Below are positions 14,101 to 20,701 of a stretch of 20,701 nt of DNA, one piece after another. Made by a program: the position numbers and the translations under genes. Within the stretch, counting starts at the first letter, position 1. Every line of letters starts with the position of its first letter. The stretch is from an uncultured Muribaculaceae bacterium (GTDB taxonomy: Bacteria; Bacteroidota; Bacteroidia; Bacteroidales; Muribaculaceae): contig CAJTYC010000042.1 in assembly GCA_910584185.1 (NCBI GenBank), positions 1-20,701 of the forward strand, given 5' to 3'. Below the pieces are notes generated by a model, which saw only the letters and a list, made by a program, of their open reading frames with translations, had not been told where the DNA came from and made no database searches.

Positions 14101-16383
14101 ATGTTTGACTTACGAATCGGCAGCTTGGTGCTTGCCTCAGTTACGATCTCATACCTTTATTCAATAGCCGGCGGACCGGCGGTCGGCGAGACCGCCGGTG
14201 CCGAGCCGGCCGGCGTGTCGGCAGTTGACACCGCCGCTCCCGGAGCCGACGTGCAGGACGCCGACACCATAGCCACAGATCTCGATGATTTCGTGATTGT
14301 GCAGACCAAGAAGCTCGTGCAGAGCGACGGTGCGAAACTTACTTATAACGTCAGTGAGGACCCGGAGGCGCAGAGCGGCAGCCTGCTCGATATATTGCGT
14401 AAGGTGCCGGGTGTGACCGTCGATGCCGAGGAGAATGTGAAGGTCAACGGACAGTCGAGCTTCAAGATACTCATAAACAACCGCGAGGACCCGATGCTCA
14501 AGGGTGACATAAAGTCTGTGCTGAAGTCCCTGCCCGGCGGGTCTATCAAGAAGATAGAGGTAATCTCGGAGCCGGGTGCCAAGTATGAGGCCGAAGGCAC
14601 CGGCGGCATACTCAATATTGTGACCGAAGGAGGCCGCAACCTCTCCGGCTTCAATACTCGCTTCAATGCTTGGATCAATGCGTATCAGGTGGGTGGCTCC
14701 GCCAATGGCCGCGTCAAGCTCGGCAATGTGATGCTCGGTGCCAACATCAGTTATAATAACGGCAATGTGTGGCCACGCAGCTCCGTGTCGGAAAACGAAG
14801 TGGAAAACCTCACCGGCGACCCAAACCACCTGCGCAAGCGCAGCCGCAAGAGCCGCTACGGTTATGATTACGAATCGCTGAATATCGATATGTCGTGGGA
14901 GCCGGATACACTGAACCTCTTCACATTCAACGGCAATATCTATGGCTATGGCAGTCGCGGACGGACACGCGATATCAATGCAATGTATGGTACTGATCTT
15001 TCAATGCTTTGGCGCACAGAGCAGCTCAACCGTTCCCGTTCAAGCCAGATGGGTGGCGGCTTCCAAGCCTCATATCAACGCACCTTCAAACGCAGTGACA
15101 ATACCTTGGTGCTATCATATATGTTTGACGGCAACGACAATGACGAACGCACCGACATATCGACCGAAAGCGTGGATGGAGACGTGACAGAAAGTCCATA
15201 CCTCCGCGAGAAAGGAGAATCTCCCAACATGAGCCATATCATGCAGGTGGACTACTCCAATCAGTTCAATGCCAAGCATAAACTCGAGGCCGGCGGCAAG
15301 GTGAGCCTCAGCGACAACAAATCATACACCCGAAATTACAGTGGAGCGGATGCCTCGTCGCTCGTAGAAAATGAAGCTCAGGCGGTGAAGATGCGCCAGT
15401 TTAAGGATATATATGCCGTCTACGCATCGTATACAGGCTCATTCTCGAAGTTCGGTGTTAATGCCGGCCTGCGCTATGAGCATACGCGCATGGGTCTGCG
15501 CTACAAGATAGGTGATTACCCCGACTTCACCACATATCTCAACGACCTCGTGCCCAACGCTGCGCTGAGCTATAACGTTACGGATGCCAGCGCATTGCGC
15601 CTCGCCTACCAGATGCGCATAAACCGCCCCGGTCTCTGGAACCTCAACCCATATCGCAATACTAATGTGCCGGGAGCTGTATATTATGGCAATCCTAACC
15701 TTGAAAGTGTGAAATCGCACGATATATCAATTGGTTACACCAATTACGACCACGCCTTGAGCGGAGGCGTGAAAGCTACATACCGCTACTCCGGCAACTC
15801 CATCACCGACATACTCTTCATGAAAGATGGTGTGATGAACAGCACTTATGCCAACGTGGGCAAAGACCATATGTTCTTGCTGAGTGTCAACGCAGACTGG
15901 CGAATTACGAATGCGTTGCAATGGTCAGTATGGGTGTCGCCATGGTACAATTATATCTCGGCCGACTCCGAACTTGTGAAAGCCTCCAACAAGGGATGGA
16001 ACTGTTCATTCAACTCCAACATTAACTACACGCTTCCCTGCAAGCTCCGCCTCTCGGCCTATGGAGGCTACCAGACCGGCTGGATGGACTTGCAGAGCCG
16101 AGGAGGCGAGGGATACTGGTATGGACTCGGATGCAGCCGATCGTTTCTCAAGAATGATGCCCTCACCATGTCGCTCAATATCAGCTCACTCTTCCCATTG
16201 AAACGTAGCAGCAAGTATACGCAAGAAGATGAGACCATGCGCTACACCAACAATAATACATATAAGCAATGGAATATAGGCTTCTCAGTGAGCTACAATT
16301 TCGGTTCGCTAAAGAGTGATGTGAAACGCACGGCGGCCAACGTGGAGAAAGAAGAGCAAGGAGGTGGTGGCGGAAACAAATAA
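14101..16383 (+). CDS. TonB-dependent receptor-like outer-membrane barrel protein
   Basis: 760 residues from ATG 14101. An N-terminal signal segment (1-24) is followed by an Ala/Gly/Pro-rich linker (25-60) and a plug domain at about 65-178 with LLDILRKVPGVTVD, VKVNGQSSFKILINN and the plug-end motif YEAEGTGGILNIVT. The rest is a beta-barrel rich in alternating aromatic strands, including PYRNTNVPGAVYYGNPNL. It resembles the OMP_b-brl_3 group of TonB-type receptors and would sit in the outer membrane. The usual carboxypeptidase-like N-terminal domain before the plug is not seen. The barrel ends with SVSYNFGSLKSDV and then a polar Gly-rich tail. A GTG at 14047 would give 18 extra residues before the signal; ATG 14101 is preferred. 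Substrate unknown. Confidence 0.9.
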   Translation: MFDLRIGSLVLASVTISYLYSIAGGPAVGETAGAEPAGVSAVDTAAPGADVQDADTIATDLDDFVIVQTKKLVQSDGAKLTYNVSEDPEAQSGSLLDILRKVPGVTVDAEENVKVNGQSSFKILINNREDPMLKGDIKSVLKSLPGGSIKKIEVISEPGAKYEAEGTGGILNIVTEGGRNLSGFNTRFNAWINAYQVGGSANGRVKLGNVMLGANISYNNGNVWPRSSVSENEVENLTGDPNHLRKRSRKSRYGYDYESLNIDMSWEPDTLNLFTFNGNIYGYGSRGRTRDINAMYGTDLSMLWRTEQLNRSRSSQMGGGFQASYQRTFKRSDNTLVLSYMFDGNDNDERTDISTESVDGDVTESPYLREKGESPNMSHIMQVDYSNQFNAKHKLEAGGKVSLSDNKSYTRNYSGADASSLVENEAQAVKMRQFKDIYAVYASYTGSFSKFGVNAGLRYEHTRMGLRYKIGDYPDFTTYLNDLVPNAALSYNVTDASALRLAYQMRINRPGLWNLNPYRNTNVPGAVYYGNPNLESVKSHDISIGYTNYDHALSGGVKATYRYSGNSITDILFMKDGVMNSTYANVGKDHMFLLSVNADWRITNALQWSVWVSPWYNYISADSELVKASNKGWNCSFNSNINYTLPCKLRLSAYGGYQTGWMDLQSRGGEGYWYGLGCSRSFLKNDALTMSLNISSLFPLKRSSKYTQEDETMRYTNNNTYKQWNIGFSVSYNFGSLKSDVKRTAANVEKEEQGGGGGNK
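14175..14199 (+). repeat. GC-rich hairpin within the receptor's N-terminal linker
   Basis: ACCGGCGGTC (14175-14184) and GACCGCCGGT (14190-14199) form a perfect 10-bp stem with a 5-base loop, 74 bases into the coding sequence and partly encoding the Ala/Gly/Pro-rich linker. In mRNA this would be very stable and could affect early translation. Confidence 0.6.
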
Positions 16384-16415
16384 ACGACATGCCGCAGCCG
16401 TTGTCAAAATAGATG

Positions 16416-16443
16416 AGGATGCGTTTCCTCACGCATTCTTTTA
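16416..16443 (+). terminator. Weak terminator between receptor and sigma genes
   Basis: AGGATGCG (16416-16423) pairs with CGCATTCT (16432-16439) with one G-U pair and an 8-base loop; four T follow (16439-16442). It is short, so it may act as partial attenuation before the sigma gene rather than a full stop. Confidence 0.4.
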
Positions 16444-16451
16444 ACAAGTAG

Positions 16452-16946
16452 ATGGGAGAGAAAGAATTCAAGGATCAGGTGCTCGCGTTGCGCGACCTGA
16501 TGTATGGCATGGCGTTGAAGTCGGGGCTTAGTGCCGACGAGGCGACCGATGCCGTGCAGGAGACGCAGCTGAGGCTCTGGCGCAGGCGGCAGTCATTGCC
16601 GGGCGACCGGCGAGAGTTGCGGATGTATTGCTTGGCAGCCATGCGCAACGCCTGCATCGAGGCGTTCAGGCGACGGCGCAACGATCTTAGCCTTGAGGAT
16701 TCTCCCGAACAACCCGACGATCGGGCCGACGAGGTGGAATATCGCGACACCAAGCACCGCATAGAAACCCTGATGGATGAATTGCCGCAGGGCCAGTGTC
16801 AGGCATTGAAAATGAGCTGTTTTGCGGGCATGGAAACTGCGGAGATAGCCGAGGCTACCGGTCAGACGGAAACCAACGTGAGACAATTGCTCTCAAGAGG
16901 AAGAAAGAAACTTAAGGAATTGTGGACGAGATATGAAAGCAGATAA
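16452..16946 (+). CDS. ECF-type RNA polymerase sigma factor
   Basis: 164 residues, normal for an ECF (sigma-70 group 4) factor. Region 2 lies at about 8-75 and includes ADEATDAVQETQLRLWRRR (28-46). A variable acidic linker follows. Region 4 lies at about 106-160, with LMDELPQGQCQALKMSCFAG and the helix-turn-helix AEIAEATGQTETNVRQLLSRGRK. It directs RNA polymerase to a small set of promoters, probably including its own operon. The start follows the receptor gene by 68 bases. Its last 14 bases overlap the next gene, a strong sign of sigma/anti-sigma coupling. No perfect TAnnTTTG was found directly upstream, which fits either read-through or an ECF-specific promoter. Confidence 0.93.
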   Translation: MGEKEFKDQVLALRDLMYGMALKSGLSADEATDAVQETQLRLWRRRQSLPGDRRELRMYCLAAMRNACIEAFRRRRNDLSLEDSPEQPDDRADEVEYRDTKHRIETLMDELPQGQCQALKMSCFAGMETAEIAEATGQTETNVRQLLSRGRKKLKELWTRYESR

Positions 16947-17742
16947 AACCAACATAGATAAAGCGCGTAAGCTGCTCGAAGCATGGTATGGCGGACAATC
17001 GCACGCCGGCTCTGAGGCTTGGCTGAGTGAGTTTTTTGCCACAGCAGATGCTCTGCCCGCCGACTTGGAGAGCGAGCGAGGCATGTTCATGGCTTTGCAG
17101 GAGGCGATGACGCAGCCTGTGAAGATGCCCGAAGATGTCAAGGCGCGTCTCGATGAGGCACTCCAAGAGGAGATGCGTCGAGAGCGGCATAGCATATGGC
17201 GCAGAAGAAGAACCTGGATATCGGGCGCGGCATGTATGTTGCTTCTGATTGGTGGTGCTCTGACAGTGCGCAATCTTATCGATAACGGTAATAGGCAGCC
17301 TGACACATTGGCAAGTGTGTTGAAATCAAAAGTGACTGACACATTGCCCGACCTCACCCCGATGCTTACATCGGAGGCTGCCACCGACACTGCGACCGCT
17401 GTGCATATGGCCAAGAGGGTGGAGCAACCGAAAAAGATAGCCGAATCAGAAAAAACGGTTAAGCCCAAGAAACATCGGGTGCGCCCCACCAGTGAAGCCG
17501 GACAGAATGGCGAAGCGCTTTATGCCAATGCGCTGACCGACGAAGAGCGTCGCATGGAGGCCATGGGCTATCGCGTGGTGCGAAGTGAGAGGGAAGCCAA
17601 AGCCGTGGTCGGATTCGTGATGGCCAAGGTAGAAGAGAATGTGGTGGAAAGTTCATACAGGGTGTCGGAAGTGGTGGACCGCATAGACTGCGTGATCAGC
17701 GACCCTACAGAGAACCGTCAAGCTAAAAATTATGAAATATAA
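16933..17742 (+). CDS. Single-pass membrane protein, putative anti-sigma factor
   Basis: 269 residues. A cytoplasmic, mainly helical N-terminal part (1-90) is followed by a basic stop-transfer edge (WRRRRTW, 89-95), one transmembrane helix (about 96-112, ISGAACMLLLIGGALTV) and a periplasmic Thr/Lys-rich linker with a short C-terminal domain (about 195-269). Position directly after, and overlapping, an ECF sigma gene and this topology suggest an anti-sigma factor that holds the sigma factor at the membrane. No zinc-binding HxxxCxxC motif is visible, so it is not a ZAS-type anti-sigma, and no known domain name can be given. The overlap supports the ATG at 16933. Confidence 0.8.
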   Translation: MKADKTNIDKARKLLEAWYGGQSHAGSEAWLSEFFATADALPADLESERGMFMALQEAMTQPVKMPEDVKARLDEALQEEMRRERHSIWRRRRTWISGAACMLLLIGGALTVRNLIDNGNRQPDTLASVLKSKVTDTLPDLTPMLTSEAATDTATAVHMAKRVEQPKKIAESEKTVKPKKHRVRPTSEAGQNGEALYANALTDEERRMEAMGYRVVRSEREAKAVVGFVMAKVEENVVESSYRVSEVVDRIDCVISDPTENRQAKNYEI

Positions 17743-17782
17743 AACATCTGTCATCTATCAAATATCAAAAAAACTTAAAACT

Positions 17783-18283
17783 ATGATTGATAACAATAAT
17801 AACATGATTGGCCACTGCAAGAAGGGATGGCGCAAGCTTGTCATGATTGTGGCTATTACAATAGCGGCGATGCTTCCGATGCAGATGCGTGCCGACGACA
17901 TATTTGACGCCCTGGCCGATATGCAGGGTGTGGAGAGCACATACGTGTCAGGGCGTTTCGCCCACAATTACAAGCAGTGGAACATGTCGGGTCGAAGGCT
18001 CAACCTCAATATGGGCTTCTCCTCGCTCTATGCTTACGAACTCACGTCGACCACTGCTGTGACTAAGGCCAAGAATATACTGGAACAGTACTTGCGTAAG
18101 CACCCCGAACTCGAAGTGATGCTCCGCACCCGCGACGGACAGTCGGAATATATAGTGCTTGAACAGTTCGGCAAGGATAATAAGCTCTACAAGTGGGTGA
18201 TATGGGACTATATGGCCTCAAACTCGCTCGAGATAGTGGTGATAAATTGGAAGAACGGATATACAAGGGAGGAAGACAAATGA
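17783..18283 (+). CDS. Exported protein of the sigma operon, function unknown
   Basis: 166 residues from this start. A signal peptide covers KKGWRKLVMIVAITIAAMLPMQMRA, with the cut likely before DDIFD. The mature part is about 130 residues, mixed alpha/beta, containing FDALADMQGVESTYVSG and an aromatic C-terminal part YKWVIWDYMASNSLEIVVINW; this looks like a small DUF4252/DUF6108-like periplasmic protein, but I cannot confirm either. Start is uncertain: ATG 17732 overlaps the previous gene by 11 bases but gives an atypically long N-terminus; ATG 17804 gives the tidiest signal peptide; 17783 has an A-rich upstream. Its TGA (18281-18283) overlaps the next ATG. Confidence 0.72.
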   Translation: MIDNNNNMIGHCKKGWRKLVMIVAITIAAMLPMQMRADDIFDALADMQGVESTYVSGRFAHNYKQWNMSGRRLNLNMGFSSLYAYELTSTTAVTKAKNILEQYLRKHPELEVMLRTRDGQSEYIVLEQFGKDNKLYKWVIWDYMASNSLEIVVINWKNGYTREEDK

Positions 18284-19242
18284 AAACAAGTGCAAGAATA
18301 TCGATAGCATTGCTGATGGCCGTGATATATGCCCTTGGAGGCGGCAATTCGGCTATGGCAAAGGTGAGAAGTGCGAGCTTCAACTGGACAGTCAAGAATA
18401 TAAAGCTCACGGTTAACGGGCCGGTGACGATACACAGCAATTCCAACAAACCACGAGTGGAGGTGACATTGGCCGACAAGGAGGCCGACCGGCTTCGCAT
18501 AGCCTATGACGAGTCTACACTTGAAGTCGGACAGCGTCCCGGCGACAATACCCCGCCGAGAGTCACGAAAGTGGAAATCTGGACAGACGGTCTGCGGTCG
18601 GTGCAGGTATACGGCTCATCGGATGTGGATCTCGGCACGGTCGACGATACGAGCCTTGACCTGAAGATGTATGGACAAGGTACAATCAAGGCAAGGCGGC
18701 TCGACATAACCTCGGGCAACTTCATGCTCTATGGCTTGGGAAGTATCAACGTCGACAATATAGATGGCACCACCATGAGATATGGCATTGCCGGACAAGG
18801 TAAAATAGTGGTTGGTTATCAGAACATCACCACGCTCGATGCCGTACTCTCAGGCATGGGAGAGATTGACCTCGGCACAATAGATGCCACCGGTGTCGAC
18901 ATAAACCTCTCGGGCCAGGGCAACATAAAGGTATGCGGTGACGCCACCACGGCACGTCTCTTCTGCAACAGCTACGGACACATAGACTACGGAGGGCTCT
19001 CCACAACGCGAATCACCTACACTGACACCACAAGCGGCGTGATGACCACAAAACCCGGAGGAGGAACCATCTCGACAAGCACCTCTATAAGCACCTCAAA
19101 CGGAGCCAAGGAGGTAAAGCCGATAACAAAACCAAAGCAGCCGAAGCAACCGAAGCAACCGAAGCAAAAGACCAACCAACAGATAATAATAAAAAAGAAC
19201 CGCAACGGAGGGGGAGAAAAGGTGATAAGCCCCAATCTGTGA
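18280..19242 (+). CDS. GIN-type (DUF2807) exported beta-repeat protein
   Basis: 320 residues from ATG 18280, which overlaps the preceding TGA as ATGA. Residues 1-27 form a signal peptide (ending SAMA). The middle is a putative beta-solenoid of the GIN/DUF2807 type: the motif xGxG-x-I recurs at residues 131, 151, 171, 191 and 211 (YGQG, YGLG, AGQG, SGMG, SGQG), with a related YGSS at 111, so the rung is exactly 20 residues. A Thr/Ser-rich stretch (about 247-275) and a basic tail follow, with four PKQ triplets (285-296). Family members are secreted or envelope proteins of unknown function. An upstream in-frame ATG at 18193 lies inside the previous gene and is rejected. Confidence 0.88.
   Translation: MKTSARISIALLMAVIYALGGGNSAMAKVRSASFNWTVKNIKLTVNGPVTIHSNSNKPRVEVTLADKEADRLRIAYDESTLEVGQRPGDNTPPRVTKVEIWTDGLRSVQVYGSSDVDLGTVDDTSLDLKMYGQGTIKARRLDITSGNFMLYGLGSINVDNIDGTTMRYGIAGQGKIVVGYQNITTLDAVLSGMGEIDLGTIDATGVDINLSGQGNIKVCGDATTARLFCNSYGHIDYGGLSTTRITYTDTTSGVMTTKPGGGTISTSTSISTSNGAKEVKPITKPKQPKQPKQPKQKTNQQIIIKKNRNGGGEKVISPNL
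19132..19167 (+). repeat. Four in-frame 9-bp repeats coding for PKQ
   Basis: CCAAAGCAG followed by three CCGAAGCAA units, all in frame, encode (Pro-Lys-Gln)x4 in the C-terminal tail of the GIN-type protein. Slippage would change tail length by whole triplets without a frameshift. Confidence 0.85.
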
Positions 19243-19506
19243 AATGCTTATTTCCCCCGGACCATTATGTGCGAATATTGGGTGGGTGTAGATATATATA
19301 TGTTTTTTTTGTCGGCAATTGTGGTGGCGTTCAATAAAAAATTGGGTAAAAATGGGGCAAATAATAAAAAAATGATTAATTTTGTGGGAATAAACAGTAC
19401 ACTGATTGATGAAGTTCCCTGGAATAATCGTTAAATTGAGACTTTTTCCTGACTTCGTCACTAAAAAAATATTCAAATTTATAACCAATTGAAACAAACT
19501 ATTTTG

Positions 19507-19514
19507 TAATTTTG
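19507..19514 (+). promoter_or_regulatory. -7 box of the transposase gene
   Basis: TAATTTTG is a perfect TAnnTTTG box 33 bases before the transposase ATG; transcription would start inside the palindrome that follows. No good -33 box is seen at normal spacing. Confidence 0.5.
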
Positions 19515-19537
19515 TGTCACCCTAAAATGGGTGACAC
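19514..19537. repeat. Palindrome at the IS left end
   Basis: GTGTCACCC (19514-19522) and GGGTGACAC (19529-19537) are a perfect 9-bp inverted repeat around a 6-base loop, 10 bases before the transposase ATG. It probably marks or lies next to the left end of the insertion sequence. Confidence 0.75.
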
Positions 19538-19546
19538 GGTTGCAAA

Positions 19547-20701
19547 ATGTATGTTCGCAAGAAGAAATATCCATCCGGAAATGTTGGCATAATTGTCGTA
19601 GAGAAAATTGATGGCAAGATGAAAGAACTTGCCACCATCGGCATTGCCAGGCACGAATCAGAAATTGATGATCTGATTGTCAAAGGTCGTGAGTGGATTG
19701 ATAATGAAAAGCAGCGCCGGCATCCACGTTTGGATTTATTTGGAGAAGAACGTGCCAAGTGCGAGGCTGAGTTGCTTACGGCAGAACAGATGCTGTCATG
19801 TATATCAAACATCACAATTGATGGTGCTGACTTGATACTTGACCGTGTCTTTGATAATGTAGGGTTCAACCGTATTGAGGATGACATTTTCCGGAAGCTT
19901 GTCAAGGCGCGGCTTTCATATCCTGCAAGCAAATCAGCCACGGTAGAGTACCTGAAGAATCACTTTGACGAAGATGTGAGCCTTTCGAAGATCTATCGTT
20001 ATCTGGATAAACTCAGCGACAGTCAGCATCAGATAGTCCAGGACATAAGCGTGGACCATACACGGCGTGTACTGGGAGGAAATATCGGAGTGTTATTCTA
20101 TGATGTCACCACGCTTTGTTTTGAGGCGGATTACGAAGATGATCTGCGCAAGACCGGTTTCTCCAAAGAAGGACGCCACAAAAACCCTCAGATTATACTG
20201 GGACTGCTTGTAAGTATTGACGGCTATCCGCTGGCATATTGCATTCATGAAGGCAACAAATATGAAGGACACACGATGCTGCCGGTGGTGACAGAGTTTG
20301 TGCATAAATACAATCTTGGGAATTTCATAGTAGTCGCTGACTCCGGACTGATGAACAATGACAACATCGCCGATCTTGAAGCCAACGGCTACAAATATAT
20401 CATTGGCGCCAAGATCAAGAATGAGAGCAAGGTTATAAAAAATTGGATTCTGGAGCAACCTAAGAATGACTGCCTGATGGTTGAATATGACAAGGGCAAT
20501 GGACAGAGACTACTTGTTGGATATACCGAGAAGCGGGCTCGGAAAGATGCCTATAACCGTGAAAAGGGTATACGCAGACTTGAAAAGGCCTATAACAAAG
20601 GGACGTTGACAAAGGATAATATCAACAAGCGGGGATACAACAAATTTCTTAACCCAACTTCAACACGGGTGACAAAATTCGACAAATTTTCAGGGAGTTT
20701 G
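19547..20701 (+). CDS. IS1634-like DDE transposase, partial (no stop in window)
   Basis: ATG 19547 opens a frame of 385 codons that reaches the last base without a stop. The N-terminal part (MYVRKKKYPSGNVGI) and acidic helical region lead into the transposase core. Candidate catalytic residues are D186 in VLFYDVTTL and D265 in VVADSGL; the third acidic residue, normally in a Y-(2)-R-(3)-E-(6)-K motif, would lie beyond the window. The family is usually about 500-600 residues. Up to KRGYNKFL (361-368) the sequence fits the family; the last 17 residues (NPTSTRVTKF...) look less typical, possibly because the gene is disrupted near 20655. The two long minus-strand frames here are shadows. Confidence 0.85.
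   Translation, partial: MYVRKKKYPSGNVGIIVVEKIDGKMKELATIGIARHESEIDDLIVKGREWIDNEKQRRHPRLDLFGEERAKCEAELLTAEQMLSCISNITIDGADLILDRVFDNVGFNRIEDDIFRKLVKARLSYPASKSATVEYLKNHFDEDVSLSKIYRYLDKLSDSQHQIVQDISVDHTRRVLGGNIGVLFYDVTTLCFEADYEDDLRKTGFSKEGRHKNPQIILGLLVSIDGYPLAYCIHEGNKYEGHTMLPVVTEFVHKYNLGNFIVVADSGLMNNDNIADLEANGYKYIIGAKIKNESKVIKNWILEQPKNDCLMVEYDKGNGQRLLVGYTEKRARKDAYNREKGIRRLEKAYNKGTLTKDNINKRGYNKFLNPTSTRVTKFDKFSGSL

Larger units (their letters stand above)
19514..20701 (+). mobile_element. Insertion sequence, IS1634-like (IS4 superfamily), left part
   Basis: Begins near the palindrome at 19514 and contains a DDE transposase reading frame that continues to the window end. The exact left boundary, target duplication and right end cannot be fixed here. 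A window ending inside an IS would fit an assembly break at a repeat, but that is inference. Confidence 0.75.

Noticed and set aside
14161..14829. 222-residue minus-strand open frame opposite the receptor gene
   Set aside because: The plus strand encodes a recognisable plug domain; the minus frame results from GC-rich codon use.
19243..19506. Terminator after the GIN-type gene (T-run at 19303-19310)
   Set aside because: An eight-T run is present but I find no convincing stem before it, so no terminator is annotated. I see no gene in this AT-rich stretch.
19522..19941. Minus-strand frame within the IS
   Set aside because: Opposite strand of the transposase core; Ser/Arg-rich shadow translation.

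Overview
The window looks like chromosomal DNA of a Bacteroidales gut commensal, probably Muribaculaceae-like. The reasons are: several perfect Bacteroidetes -7 boxes (TAnnTTTG), one with a well-spaced -33 TTTG; no clear Shine-Dalgarno sequences; a lysS-gpsA-pgi gene order I remember from Bacteroides; a BspA-type leucine-rich-repeat protein and a modular secreted protein with Bacteroidales-style C-terminal tails; a two-gene ThrE exporter; and a TonB-type outer-membrane barrel beside an ECF sigma operon. The family-level placement is inference; the phylum/order call is firmer.

Layout. 1-4300: minus-strand housekeeping operon lysS -> gpsA -> pgi, with a promoter box and 5' stem-loop before lysS, an ATGA overlap between lysS and gpsA, a 9-bp tandem repeat between gpsA and pgi, and a terminator after pgi. 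4388-7136: a small lipoprotein (minus, own promoter box and terminator), divergent from a secreted LRR protein (plus), then a small exported protein (plus) ending in a strong hairpin. 7242-7442: an apparent remnant of a transporter C-terminus. 7514-9505: a large minus-strand secreted protein built from a duplicated 240-residue module. 10033-12452: plus-strand cluster of a tiny membrane protein, the two ThrE exporter halves and a LysR regulator. 12457-13964: four copies of a 19-bp motif at exactly 32-bp spacing, three of which end in a -7 box, leading into an AAA ATPase with a DUF4143-type C-terminus. 14101-19242: an outer-membrane barrel, then a tightly coupled set of ECF sigma factor, single-pass membrane protein (putative anti-sigma), exported protein and GIN-type (DUF2807) beta-repeat protein. 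19507-20701: left part of an IS1634-like insertion sequence that runs off the window end.

How the genes work together. lysS-gpsA-pgi joins translation, phospholipid precursor synthesis and glycolysis. The sigma factor, its overlapping membrane partner and the two exported products look like an envelope-sensing unit; the barrel gene upstream may belong to it. The ThrE halves form one amino-acid exporter, possibly under the adjacent LysR protein. The most unusual non-coding structure is the phased promoter-like repeat array before the ATPase. I saw no tRNA or rRNA gene and no CRISPR array.
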